From Termitidicoccus mucosus (lineage in GTDB: Bacteria; Verrucomicrobiota; Verrucomicrobiia; Opitutales; Opitutaceae): a DNA stretch of 64,000 nucleotides. Each line of letters opens with the position of its first letter. Position 1 is the first letter of the stretch. The position numbers and the translations under genes were made by a program. Of the stretch, positions 18,913 to 27,065 are shown in pieces. The notes under the pieces were generated by a model. The model made no database searches and was not told the DNA's origin. It worked only from the letters and a program-made list of their open reading frames with translations. Location of the stretch: NCBI RefSeq assembly GCF_038725785.1, contig NZ_CP109796.1, positions 7,130,501 to 7,194,500 on the forward strand, written 5' to 3'.

Positions 18913-19446
18913 TCAACCCAAACTGGCGGCGAAGCCGCCAAAATCGGGATACACCGGCACGTCGGGAAATCCGAGCCGTTCCCAATCCCCGCGGGTCAAT
19001 TCGCCCGTGCAAAGCGCCGCCGCGCGAATGCCGGCGTTGAGCCCGGCGCGGATGTCGCTTTCGCGGTCGCCCACCATCCAGCACTGCGCGGGATCGAGCC
19101 CGTGGCGCCGGATGGATTCGAGGAGGAAGCGCGGCGACGGCTTGCGGTAAACGACGGGCTGGTCGCTGGATTCCGGCGCGATGCAGATGTCTGCGAACAA
19201 CGGCACGGGCGGCAGCGCGATGAGTTCCTCCATGCGCTCGTTGCATCGGACCGCGTCTTCCAGCGTGTAATAGCCGCGCCCGATGCCCGACTGGTTGGTG
19301 TGGAGGAATAACAGGTAGCCCAGCGTCCGGACGCGTCGCAGCCCCTCGACGACGCCGGGGATCAACTCCACCCCGGCGGGATCGGAGAGATAGCATTTGT
19401 CGAGGATGAGCGTGCCGTCGCGATCGAGAAAAAGAGCCTTGCGCAT
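18913..19446 (-). CDS. gmhB: HAD phosphatase, D-glycero-D-manno-heptose-1,7-bisphosphatase-like
   Basis: 177 aa from the ATG whose complement is at 19444-19446. HAD motif I is FLDRDGTL (5-12), motif II region FLHTNQSGIGRG, motif III lysine in YRKPSP and motif IV MVGDRESDI. The HTNQSGI(x)RGYY segment is the mark of the HisB-N/GmhB subfamily. The four-Cys zinc site of many GmhB proteins is not obvious, so specificity for heptose bisphosphate is uncertain. The role would be ADP-heptose synthesis for LPS if correct. Confidence 0.75.
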   Translation of the reverse strand: MRKALFLDRDGTLILDKCYLSDPAGVELIPGVVEGLRRVRTLGYLLFLHTNQSGIGRGYYTLEDAVRCNERMEELIALPPVPLFADICIAPESSDQPVVYRKPSPRFLLESIRRHGLDPAQCWMVGDRESDIRAGLNAGIRAAALCTGELTRGDWERLGFPDVPVYPDFGGFAASLG

Positions 19447-19542
19447 CGCGCGACTGTGAGGTCGCCGGCCTCGGGGCGTCAACACACCGGAGAAATTTAC
19501 GAATTACGATTGAGAATGGCACCATAGGCGCCGTTTGGCTGT

Positions 19543-19604
19543 GGTAGGGCGAGGCGTCCCGCCGAGCCGCAAGCCAACGGCTCGGCGGGACGCCTCGCCC
19601 TACC
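19543..19604. repeat. Perfect palindrome (R6)
   Basis: A perfect 26-bp inverted repeat, 19543-19568 and 19579-19604, with a 10-nt loop; the arm begins GGTAGGGCGAGGCGTCCC. It sits 30 nt beyond the stop of the PPC-domain gene (minus) and about 100 nt upstream of the gmhB-like gene. A diverged single arm of the same sequence is at about 50058-50083 downstream of the autotransporter. Confidence 0.9.
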
Positions 19605-19633
19605 TAAAGGGGCAATCTTGTTCGTAACATCAG

Positions 19634-21967
19634 TTACCCTTTTCCCTTTTTTTCGCGTTTGGTCTTTTTCTCCGGCGCGGGCGGGGGAACCTCCTGGCCG
19701 GGCGCGGGCAGCACCTTGTAGGGAATCGCCGGGGCCGCGATGCTTACCTTGCGGCCTTTGGCGCGTTGCGTGCCCTCGATCACGAGGACGCCCTCCGCGC
19801 CGATGCGCTTCGGGTCGGTGACGCGGATTTTCACCACGCCGTCGGTCTCGTCCTGGATGAATTGCGCGGCGGTCACGACCACGCTTTTGGGAGAGCCGAG
19901 ACGGGTGGCGGTCACGCGCACGGGAACGTCGCGGATGGCGCGGCGTTTGGGCTGGGCTTCCCCGGCGTCCGGCGCGCGGCGGACCACGCGCACGGGGATT
20001 TCGATCTCCTGGTCAAACACCAGTTCGAGCGTCCCGGCGGAGGGCGGGCGCGGCACTTCGACGAAGAAAGGCGGCGGCGGCGTGACGACGAGGTAGCTTT
20101 GCGCGACGGGCACGGAGTGGAAATAGAAGAAGGCCTGCATGAGTTCCTCGGCCGCGCTCACGTCGTGGCGCACCGTCTTGCCGCCGATGGCGGCATCGGC
20201 CCAGAAGCGCGGTTTATACACGCCGGGGGAGGCATCGCGCGGCGCCGCGAGCGTGAGGATGGCGTTGTCCCTGCCCTCGGGAATCGTCGCGCCGGAGAGC
20301 GCGAAGCCGGGCGGCAAGCCCTCGACATGGAGATTCACCTCGCCGTCGAATCCGTCGATGCGAAACGCCTTGAGCTGCACGACGACGTTGCCGCCGGCGG
20401 GCACGCTGAGGTTGTCCGGCATCACGCGCAACTCGAAGTCCGGCTGCGCGGGCGCGATGCTCAGGCGGTAGGCGTATTCGGGGCCGCCCTTGCCCTGCGC
20501 GTCCTGAACCATGACCTGATACGCGCCGTCCGCGGGGATGGTGACGGCCAGGCGCGGATCGGCGTGGTGCGTGATGAGGCCGTAGCGTCCGTCCGTCTCG
20601 TCATCGGAGGAGAGCTTCGGCGGTTTTTGGTCCGCGGCCCTGGCGGCGGCATTGAACGCGCGTTGCGGCGAAAGCGAGAGCTTCGCGTCGAGCGGCGAGT
20701 CGAGGCGGCGCGCCATCACGTCGAACACCAGCGTGTCGCCTTTTTTGGCCTCAAACGAAAACCAGTCCGTGTCGCCGGGCTGGCCGATGCGCCCGTTGAT
20801 GGTGATGGGGAGCGCGACGGGCTGGGCCTTGGCCTGGGTGTCGTTGGGTTCGCGTTCGCGCGTCTCGGGCAGAGAGCCGAGCTCGAACTGGCGCGAGTTG
20901 GTCCGGCCGAGCTTGGTGGGCGCGTTGATGGTGACGATGCCGGGCTCCTTGCCGGCGAACGAGGCGCGGCGTTTGGCCTGGGCGCCGGGGAGGTTGATGC
21001 CGCGCGCGATGATTTCGACATTCTGGTCACCGGCGCGCGCGCCGAGGGGGAAGATGTCGGATACAAACGGAAGCTCGCCGATGGTCATGCGATAAACGAG
21101 GTCGCCGCGCCCGCGCGAGACGGCGTCCCAGATCTCGACCTCGTAGTCGCCGTCGGCGGGCACCTTCCACATGAGCACGGGGTCGGGATCGAAGCGGAAG
21201 TCGTCGGCCTCCTCGATCAGGTTGCCGGTCCTGCCGTCGAACAGGGCGATTTTGGGCTGGAACCAGCCGGGCACACCGTCGGCAAGGAAGGGTTTGATGG
21301 CGCGTCCCTTGACTTGGATGAGAAGCTGCTGTCCGGCGGCGGCATGGAAGCGGAAGCGGTCGCGGTCGGCGCTGAGGATTTGCCCGTTCACGACGACGGG
21401 CAGCTCCGGCAGCACCTGCGGGTGGGCGGAATTGTCGGGCTTGGCCTCGATGACCTCCGGAAGCAGGCCGACCTCGAAGCGGAAGCGGTTGGACAGGCCG
21501 CTGTCGGCCATGATGCGGAGGTCGCGGACACCGTCGGCGGCATCGGGGGCGATGGTGATGCGGAGGCGGGCGTTCTGCGAGGCGATGGCGTCGTTTTTCT
21601 TGGCCTCGTTGATTTGCGCGGGGGTGGGATCGGTGACCTTGAGCACCTCGCCGGTGACGCCTTCGCCGCTGACCCAGACTTCGCGGGCGCCGTCAATGGA
21701 GCGGCCCACGAGTTCGATTTCGAGTGTCCGCCCGCGCTGCGCGCCCGCCGGGTAAAGGTGCTCGATGTAGGGGGCGGCGGCGAGAAAGGGCTGAAGGAGC
21801 ACCGCGCCGAGCGCGGCGAGTTTGAGTTTCAAATTGAAGCTGGAGCAGCGGGCGGCGGCGGCAATGGGGGCGCGGGCATTCCTGCCCGCGACGACGCGGA
21901 CAGGAATGTCCGCGCCCCTGTTTGTATCGGCGGCGGCGCTGGCGGTGTCGGGGGTGTTCGGGCACAT
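19634..21967 (-). CDS. Large secreted PPC-domain (pre-peptidase C-terminal) protein
   Basis: Up to 777 aa. After an export signal it shows repeated beta-sandwich segments: YIEHLYPAGAQRGRTLEIEL near residue 67, then several units of pattern E-x-E-P-N-D-T-x-A with G-x-x-x-x-P-G-D-x-D-x-F-x-F (EREPNDTQAKAQPVALPITI, then GRIGQPGDTDWFSFEAKKGD), typical of PPC domains. Such proteins are encoded beside DUF1501/DUF1553 genes in Planctomycetes and Verrucomicrobia; their function is unknown. The C-terminus is Lys/Pro-rich. The N-terminus is odd: residues 18-34 and 43-50 are translations of dispersed repeats R3 and R2. A TTG near 21834 would give a shorter protein starting KLKLAALGAVLLQ. It lies 2 nt after the DUF1501 gene. 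Confidence 0.8.
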   Translation of the reverse strand: MCPNTPDTASAAADTNRGADIPVRVVAGRNARAPIAAAARCSSFNLKLKLAALGAVLLQPFLAAAPYIEHLYPAGAQRGRTLEIELVGRSIDGAREVWVSGEGVTGEVLKVTDPTPAQINEAKKNDAIASQNARLRITIAPDAADGVRDLRIMADSGLSNRFRFEVGLLPEVIEAKPDNSAHPQVLPELPVVVNGQILSADRDRFRFHAAAGQQLLIQVKGRAIKPFLADGVPGWFQPKIALFDGRTGNLIEEADDFRFDPDPVLMWKVPADGDYEVEIWDAVSRGRGDLVYRMTIGELPFVSDIFPLGARAGDQNVEIIARGINLPGAQAKRRASFAGKEPGIVTINAPTKLGRTNSRQFELGSLPETREREPNDTQAKAQPVALPITINGRIGQPGDTDWFSFEAKKGDTLVFDVMARRLDSPLDAKLSLSPQRAFNAAARAADQKPPKLSSDDETDGRYGLITHHADPRLAVTIPADGAYQVMVQDAQGKGGPEYAYRLSIAPAQPDFELRVMPDNLSVPAGGNVVVQLKAFRIDGFDGEVNLHVEGLPPGFALSGATIPEGRDNAILTLAAPRDASPGVYKPRFWADAAIGGKTVRHDVSAAEELMQAFFYFHSVPVAQSYLVVTPPPPFFVEVPRPPSAGTLELVFDQEIEIPVRVVRRAPDAGEAQPKRRAIRDVPVRVTATRLGSPKSVVVTAAQFIQDETDGVVKIRVTDPKRIGAEGVLVIEGTQRAKGRKVSIAAPAIPYKVLPAPGQEVPPPAPEKKTKREKKGKG
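21818..21840. repeat. Repeat R2-like sequence inside the PPC gene N-terminus
   Basis: GAGTTTGAGTTTCAAATTGA and the following bases form a diverged R2 unit read on the minus strand as SFNLKLKL (residues 43-50). It makes the basic n-region of the predicted signal peptide. Confidence 0.6.
21867..21918. repeat. Palindromic repeat R3 inside the PPC gene N-terminus
   Basis: Arms 21867-21884 and 21901-21918 (GGGGCGCGGGCATTCCTG and its complement with one mismatch) around a 16-nt loop. It encodes residues 17-34 of the PPC protein as currently framed. The same repeat occurs in the opposite context inside the Rhs gene at about 54636-54685. Confidence 0.85.
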
Positions 21968-21969
21968 GG

Positions 21970-23373
21970 TCAGGCGGGCATGATTTCTTTGAGGATGCCG
22001 TCGCTGGCGACGGGGATGTCGCTGGTGCCGCCGGCGGAGATTTTTCCGCCGCCCTTTGGCGCGCCGGGTCTGGCGGCGGGCGGGGTGGGGACGACCGCGG
22101 CAGGCACGCCGCCGGGGTGCGGGAGCGTGCCCGTCGGGTCAATGCCGACAAGTTTGTAAATGCTCGCGGACAAGTCCCACGGGGCGATGGGGCGCTCGAC
22201 GACTCTTTCGCCGCGCTGGTCGGTGGCGCCGACGATCCGGCCGCCCCGGAAGCCGCCGCCGGCGACGAGCCACGAGAAGGCCGCGCCGTAGTGGTTGCGC
22301 CCGCCGTTCCAAGGCGGATCGGTCATGAATTTCGGCGTGCGCCCGAACTCGCCGCCGCAGGTGACGATGGTGGTGTCGAGCAGGCCGCGCCGGGCGAGGT
22401 CGGCGAGCAGGGCGGAGAAGCCCTGGTCGAGGTCGGGCATGAGTTTTTTGTAGCGCTCGGCCTGGTCGCGGTGGGTGTCCCAGCCGCGCATGTTGACGGT
22501 GACATAGGCGACGCCGCGCTCGACGAGGCGGCGCGCCTGCAGGCAGGAGCGGCCAAATTCGGTGTCGCCGTAGAGTTTGCGGACGGCCTCGGGCTCCTTG
22601 GAAACATCAAACGCCTCGCGGGTTTCGCCGAGCACCATTTCCTTCGCCTGGTCGCGGAAGTAGTCGGCCTCCTCGAAGAGGTCTTTTTCCGAGTGGCCGA
22701 AGGCGTCGAGTTCGGCGAGAAGCTGGTCGCGGTTTTTGAGACGCTGGCGCTCGCTGTCCTTGAGCGTGTCGCTGAGGTTGCCGGGCACGAAGGTGCGGGC
22801 GCGCGGGCCGAGGAAGCCGGGCTCGGAGAAGCGCCCGAGGGCGACGGGCACGGTCATGTAGGCGGGCAGGGCGCGGCCTTTCAGCAGGCCGGCCTCCTCC
22901 AGCTTGTGGGCGATGACGGCGCCCATGGACGGGTAAACCAGGCCCGAGGAAGGATCGGTGCCGGTCTGCATCATATAGACGCCGGTCTCGTGGCCGTTGG
23001 TGCGGTGGGTGAGGCCGCGCAGGATGGTGTATTTGTCGGCGTGTTTGGCGATGCCCGGAAGCAGTTCGTTGATCTGGATGCCGTCCACGTTGGTGCCGAT
23101 GGCCTTGCGCCAGGGGCCGGTGATATCGGTGCCGGCGGCGGGCTTGGGGTCGAAGGTGTCGGTGTGCGAGGGGCCGCCGAAGAGGAAAACCTGGATGACG
23201 GCCTTGGCGCGCGCGCCGGGCGCGGGCGCGGCGCGGAGGAACGGGGCGAGGGCGAGCCCGCCGATGGTGAGGGAGCCGATGCGCAGGAAGTCGCGCCGCG
23301 TGACGAGGTCAAACGCGCGCCGGTAGGCGGCGTCCTCGTCGTGGTCATGATGGGTGCAAAGCGGGTCGTGCAT
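21970..23373 (-). CDS. DUF1501 (sulfatase-like) Tat-exported protein
   Basis: 467 aa. A Tat signal is at residues 25-50 (TRRDFLRIGSLTIGGLALAP). The body begins AKAVIQVFLFGGPSHTDTFD, the usual start of DUF1501, an alkaline-phosphatase/sulfatase-superfamily fold. Later segments include THRTNGHETGVYMMQTGT, MGAVIAHKLE, VTVNMRGWDTHRDQAERYK and TCGGEFGRTPKFM. No catalytic activity has been shown for the family. It is encoded after the DUF1549/DUF1553 gene and directly before the PPC gene, the standard planctomycete-type set. Confidence 0.9.
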   Translation of the reverse strand: MHDPLCTHHDHDEDAAYRRAFDLVTRRDFLRIGSLTIGGLALAPFLRAAPAPGARAKAVIQVFLFGGPSHTDTFDPKPAAGTDITGPWRKAIGTNVDGIQINELLPGIAKHADKYTILRGLTHRTNGHETGVYMMQTGTDPSSGLVYPSMGAVIAHKLEEAGLLKGRALPAYMTVPVALGRFSEPGFLGPRARTFVPGNLSDTLKDSERQRLKNRDQLLAELDAFGHSEKDLFEEADYFRDQAKEMVLGETREAFDVSKEPEAVRKLYGDTEFGRSCLQARRLVERGVAYVTVNMRGWDTHRDQAERYKKLMPDLDQGFSALLADLARRGLLDTTIVTCGGEFGRTPKFMTDPPWNGGRNHYGAAFSWLVAGGGFRGGRIVGATDQRGERVVERPIAPWDLSASIYKLVGIDPTGTLPHPGGVPAAVVPTPPAARPGAPKGGGKISAGGTSDIPVASDGILKEIMPA

Positions 23374-23380
23374 GGGGAAT

Positions 23381-23409
23381 CAAGTTTAAGTTTAAAGTTG
23401 AAGTTTAAG
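23381..23409. repeat. Repeat R2 copy upstream of the DUF1501 gene
   Basis: CAAGTTTAAGTTTAAAGTTG followed by AAGTTTAAG lies just before the DUF1501 start (8 nt away), between that gene and the degenerate R1 copy D. It occupies the place where the ribosome-binding site would be. Confidence 0.75.
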
Positions 23410-23456
23410 TCGGGAATTTGGCGGGATGGGAACGGCCTTGCGCGGTCTTTATCATG

Positions 23457-23541
23457 ATCTTTATTCTTTCCTCTTTATCTTTATCTCGAGGGGGAAACGC
23501 CGGGGAGAAAGAGGAAAGAGAAAGAATAAAGAGGAAAGAGG
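23457..23541. repeat. Palindromic repeat R1, degenerate copy D
   Basis: Left arm about 23457-23487 (pyrimidine-rich) and right arm about 23505-23540 (purine-rich) of R1 type, but the subunits TTTATTC, TTTCC and TCTTTATC are reordered, so the stem is imperfect. It lies 9 nt beyond the stop of the DUF1549/DUF1553 gene (minus). Confidence 0.7.
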
Positions 23542-23550
23542 GCGGATGAA

Positions 23551-25470
23551 TCAGTGATTATATAAAAACTCCTTTGTGTTTATCAGCGCCCAGACGAGGT
23601 CATGGGCGGCTTTCAGCTTGTCCTTGTTGTTCTCGAAATAGCGGGAGACGGTGTCTTTTTCGGCGCCGGTCGGGTGGCGGGAGAGCAGCGCGAGGTAGCA
23701 CTCGTCGGCGAGCGCGGGGAGGTCCTTGTTGTATTTTTTATACAAGGCGCGCACCCCGCCGTCCTTTTTTTCTATTTTGTTGTTCAATCCGTCGGAATCC
23801 AGCAGCCACAGGGCCTGCGCCATCGAGGAATGGCGGTTGCGCTCGTATTCAAAGGACGAGTCGCGCGCGGGGCGGCCGAACGTTTCGAGGAAGCCGGTCG
23901 TCACGCTGGCGTCGGGGTTTTGCACGGCGTGGAAATCGTCGGGCCAGAACGCGTAGGGCTCGGGGATGCGGCTGGAGAACGACTCGTAGGCGCCGGTCAG
24001 GCCGCCGATGGCGTCGGCGAGCACCTCGGCGTCGAGGCGGCGGGAGCGGTAATGCGACCAGTTTTGCGTGTCGGAGCGGTTCCACTCGTTGCGCAGGCTG
24101 GAGCGCTGGTAGGTTTGCGAGGTGACGATGAAGCGCAGGAGGTCGCGCAGGTCGTAGTTGGTTTCGACAAGGCGGGCGGCGAGCAGGTCGAGCAGTTCGG
24201 GGTTGGACGGCGGGTTGCTCGGGCGCACGTCGTCCACGGGCGAGGTGATGCCGCGGCCGAAAAGCGCGGCCCAGTGGCGGTTGGCGGCGTGGCGCGCATA
24301 CCAGGGATTTTCGGGCGCGGTGAGCCAGTCGGCGAAAAGCTTGAGCGGGTTTTTGCGCGCGGTCTGCTCGACGGCCTGGCCGTCGGGGAAGGCGGGGGTG
24401 ACGACCTCGCCGGTGCCGGGGGCCTTGTATTGGATCCAATTCGGCGCGAAGAGGACGATCTCCTCCTTCCACTCGCCGGTGCGCTTGTATTTGACGGTAT
24501 TGAAAAACGAGGCCAGGCCGAGCGACTGCCCGCGCGTCCACGCGGCGTAGGAATATTTCGGCGCGGCGTCGAACTCGAGGCGCGCGCCCATGAACGCGAC
24601 GGCGGCGAGCGAGGCGATGTTCTCGGGCGAGCGCTTTTGCATGGCGCGATAGAAGTTGGCGGGCGGGTCGCGGAAGTTGCTGCCGCTGGTGAGAAGCAGG
24701 GCGCGCGTCATCCGGTCGTAGGGCATGTTGGCGGCGACGGCGGAGCGCAGCCACGCGTGGTAGGACTGGACGGCGTTGGGCCAGAGGTTGCTGGGGAACT
24801 CGCTTTTCACGCGGAGCACGTCGCCCCATTTCATGGCCCAGTAGTCGGCGTATTCGGGGCGCGTGAAAATCCAGTCCACGAGCGCGGCGCGCTTGGCGGG
24901 CGAGGTGTCGGCGAGAAATTCGCGCGCCTTGTCCGGCGGCGGCGGTGCGCCCATCAGGTCGATGCAGGCGCGGCGCAGGAATTCCTCGTCGGTGCAGAGG
25001 GCGGAGGGAACGAGGCCGAGGGCGCGGAGGTTTTTGTTCACCGCGGCGTCGATGGGATGCGAATCGTCGGTGGCGGGAAAAACGACGCCGGCGGGCAACT
25101 CGCGGCGGACGAGCACCGGGATGGTGACGAATTCATCCCCGGCGCGGAGGCTCAGCAGCGCCCGGCCCGGCGAGACGGCGCGCACGCGCCCGGCGGAGTC
25201 GATGGTCGCGACGGAGGTGTCGGAGGAATGCGTCCCGGGGGCGGATTTGGCGGCGCCGGCGTGGTTGAATTTGAGCGCGATTTCCTCGCCGGGAGCGGCG
25301 GTGATCTTCGCGGGGGTGACATTGAGCGCGCCTTCGGCGATAACGTCGAAGGATAATAAAAAATGTATAATGAATAATGTATAAAGAAAACGGCGTGATG
25401 CGCGGGCGGCATTTTTTCCATTATTCATTATACATCTTCCATTCGGCGAAGCCGTCACGCGTGGATTCAT
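23551..25470 (-). CDS. DUF1549/DUF1553 secreted protein with Ig-like N-terminus
   Basis: 639 aa from the ATG complementary to 25468-25470, chosen because GGAAGGAGG lies 7 nt upstream and the ATG overlaps the preceding stop (ATGA). Residues about 28-46 (RFLYTLFIIHFLLSFDVIA) form a signal peptide. A BIG2-like domain follows (LNVTPAKITAAPGEEIAL; TIDSAGRVRAVSPGRALLSL), then DUF1549 (FLRRACIDLMGAPPPPDKAR) and DUF1553 (ENPWYARHAANRHWAALFGR; LRNEWNRSDTQNWSHYRSR). No CxxCH heme motif is present, unlike many planctomycete homologues. Residues about 12-36 are encoded by an inverted repeat, including part of the signal peptide. The function is unknown; it works with DUF1501 in presumed periplasmic or surface processes. 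Confidence 0.85.
   Translation of the reverse strand: MNPRVTASPNGRCIMNNGKNAARASRRFLYTLFIIHFLLSFDVIAEGALNVTPAKITAAPGEEIALKFNHAGAAKSAPGTHSSDTSVATIDSAGRVRAVSPGRALLSLRAGDEFVTIPVLVRRELPAGVVFPATDDSHPIDAAVNKNLRALGLVPSALCTDEEFLRRACIDLMGAPPPPDKAREFLADTSPAKRAALVDWIFTRPEYADYWAMKWGDVLRVKSEFPSNLWPNAVQSYHAWLRSAVAANMPYDRMTRALLLTSGSNFRDPPANFYRAMQKRSPENIASLAAVAFMGARLEFDAAPKYSYAAWTRGQSLGLASFFNTVKYKRTGEWKEEIVLFAPNWIQYKAPGTGEVVTPAFPDGQAVEQTARKNPLKLFADWLTAPENPWYARHAANRHWAALFGRGITSPVDDVRPSNPPSNPELLDLLAARLVETNYDLRDLLRFIVTSQTYQRSSLRNEWNRSDTQNWSHYRSRRLDAEVLADAIGGLTGAYESFSSRIPEPYAFWPDDFHAVQNPDASVTTGFLETFGRPARDSSFEYERNRHSSMAQALWLLDSDGLNNKIEKKDGGVRALYKKYNKDLPALADECYLALLSRHPTGAEKDTVSRYFENNKDKLKAAHDLVWALINTKEFLYNH
25363..25435. 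repeat. Inverted repeat R8 within the DUF1549/DUF1553 signal region
   Basis: A perfect 17-bp inverted repeat, 25363-25379 and 25419-25435 (ATGTATAATGAATAATG and complement), AT-rich in a GC-rich region. Both arms are translated: they encode the GRCIMNN segment and the TLFIIHF core of the signal peptide. Confidence 0.85.
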
Positions 25471-26648
25471 TTTTCGGCCTCCTTCCATGCATCGAGTTCG
25501 ATTTCGAAAAGCAGATCGTCGCGACAGATGTCGCAGTGCGCGAAGGTCGCGGGGATCTCCGGCAGGCCCATCGCGGCGCGGCGCGCCTCCCAACGCTCCA
25601 TCCAGGCGATGTGCGGAAAATACAGGATCGCGCGTGCCACATCATCCCAGCCCATGCCTCGCGATTCGAGGATGGCGGCGACGACGCGGAGCGAGAGGTC
25701 GATTTGCGCGTCGAGGTCGCCGACGTGGGCGGTGCGCCCGCCCGGTTCGATGCTGGCGGTGCCGGAGACGAGCAGATGGCGCGCGCCGCCGGCCTCGCGG
25801 CATTCGACGGCGCGGCTGAAGGCGCTCTTGTAGTCGTAGGCCGCGCATTGCAGCGGGGAGGCGACGGCGGTGATGTCCACCCGGCCGTCGAGGGGGGCGA
25901 CGGCAAGGGCATCGACCGTGAGAGCGGCGCCATCGGCGTTGCACGCGCCCACGCCGGTGCTGGCGGGAACGAGCGTGCCAAAGACGTTGTGCTCGGTGAA
26001 GAACGCGTTTCGCACCCGGTTGAAATCGTCGTACCAATCGAGGATGTGGTCGTTGAAAAACCACGTGCGCACAAGATTCGACATCGCGAAGCCCTCGCGT
26101 CCGAGGCTCGCCTGCAAATGACGCCACAGCGCCGCGGCTTGGGCGGCGCGCGGAGCGGTGAGATCGGGCGGGATGAGCGCGCCGAGCAATAGATAACGCG
26201 CATCGTTTGTCCGCCATGTGGCGCCGCAGATTTGTCCGGTCTCATCGCGCACGCGGGTGAAGTTTCCGGCGGGCAGGGCCGTGACGCGTCCGCCGCGCAC
26301 ATCGCCTTCCGGGGTGTCGTGACGGCCGAGCCATGTGATCGGGAAATCCGAGGCCGCGCGCATGTCCGCGCCGAGCTGCGGATCGCAGAACATAGTTGCC
26401 TGCACCACTTCCAACCCGCGCGCGAGGACGGCGCGCTCGAGCCGCGTGAGCAAGTCGCCGGCCGACTCGCCGTCCCGCGCCGGGGCGGTGAGGGAAACGA
26501 GACCGCCGCCCAGCGGGGCGGCGAAGACGGCATTCGCGGGTGACGCGGTCGGGCAGGGTGCGGGAGCTTGCGGGGAGGACATGGACGAGGGCATGAGCGG
26601 CAGGGACGGGAGCGCGGTGCGGGAGAAGGGTTCCGGGTGTTTTTGCAC
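25467..26648 (-). CDS. Rid/chorismatase-like protein (YjgF superfamily, two domains)
   Basis: Up to 393 aa; a start at 26582 (MSSPQAPAP) is an alternative, as no ribosome-binding site marks either. The length and the segments VRTWFFNDHILDWYDDFNRV, RNAFFTEHNVFGTLVPASTG and VGACNADGAAL fit the double trimerisation-like fold shared by chorismatases (FkbO/Hyg5) and Rid-family enamine deaminases. The C-terminal part (ASIEPGGRTAHVGDLDAQID; WDDVARAILYFPHI) is a second YjgF-like domain. Whether it cleaves chorismate is not established. Its stop overlaps the start of the DUF1549/DUF1553 gene, and the end of this gene holds that gene's Shine-Dalgarno sequence. Confidence 0.7.
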   Translation of the reverse strand: MQKHPEPFSRTALPSLPLMPSSMSSPQAPAPCPTASPANAVFAAPLGGGLVSLTAPARDGESAGDLLTRLERAVLARGLEVVQATMFCDPQLGADMRAASDFPITWLGRHDTPEGDVRGGRVTALPAGNFTRVRDETGQICGATWRTNDARYLLLGALIPPDLTAPRAAQAAALWRHLQASLGREGFAMSNLVRTWFFNDHILDWYDDFNRVRNAFFTEHNVFGTLVPASTGVGACNADGAALTVDALAVAPLDGRVDITAVASPLQCAAYDYKSAFSRAVECREAGGARHLLVSGTASIEPGGRTAHVGDLDAQIDLSLRVVAAILESRGMGWDDVARAILYFPHIAWMERWEARRAAMGLPEIPATFAHCDICRDDLLFEIELDAWKEAEK

Positions 26649-27065
26649 CCGCCCGAACCTCTGCGAAACGCCGAGGAAAGGGCGGATTCACAAAAGACGG
26701 CATGCGCGGATACGCGGTTTCAAGCGTTGCCCGAAAATGTCCCGGCAAGACCGGACGGGGGCCTCGCGCCGACGGCGGACGCAATCCGCCGTTCCGGTTT
26801 CGCTTTATCCAATGGACCTCTTCGAAAAACAGCCAAACGAAAGAAAGCGCGGTTTGCGTGGCACGGGCGTCCCGCCCGTGGGTTTGGTGTTTTCCTGAGA
26901 AACACGGGCGGGACGCCCGTGCCACGCAAACCAGTCGAGGTTTTCAGGATGAATGACGGTTGTCGCGTGGCGCCGGCTTGGAAAATAAATTCGGGCGTCC
27001 GCGGGTTTCACCCCGCGGACGCCCGGACATTCGGCGTCAAGCGACAACCGGATTTTGGACGCCGG
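26649..27065. other. Intergenic region holding a long palindrome
   Basis: Between the Rid-like gene and the end of the RCC1/Ig/NHL gene, both on the minus strand. It contains the 30-bp palindrome at 26851-26932 and a shorter GGCGGA/TCCGCC hairpin near 26777-26792. A second small stem near 26997-27024 (GTCCGCGGG/CCCGCGGAC) lies 42 nt beyond the stop of the upstream gene and may be its terminator. No credible gene is seen. Confidence 0.6.
26851..26932. repeat. Perfect palindrome (R5)
   Basis: A perfect 30-bp inverted repeat: 26851-26880 and 26903-26932, 22-nt loop; the arm starts GGTTTGCGTGGCACGGGCGT. Each arm is itself partly self-complementary (CACGGGCG/CGCCCGTG), so alternative foldings into two small hairpins or one long one are possible. 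Related stems are at 12411-12429, 54606-54630 and 62046-62134. Confidence 0.92.

Noticed and set aside
19766-22159. Open frame of about 800 codons on the plus strand opposite the PPC and DUF1501 genes
   Set aside because: Antisense shadow; low-complexity translation, and the minus strand carries PPC and DUF1501 motifs and a Tat signal.
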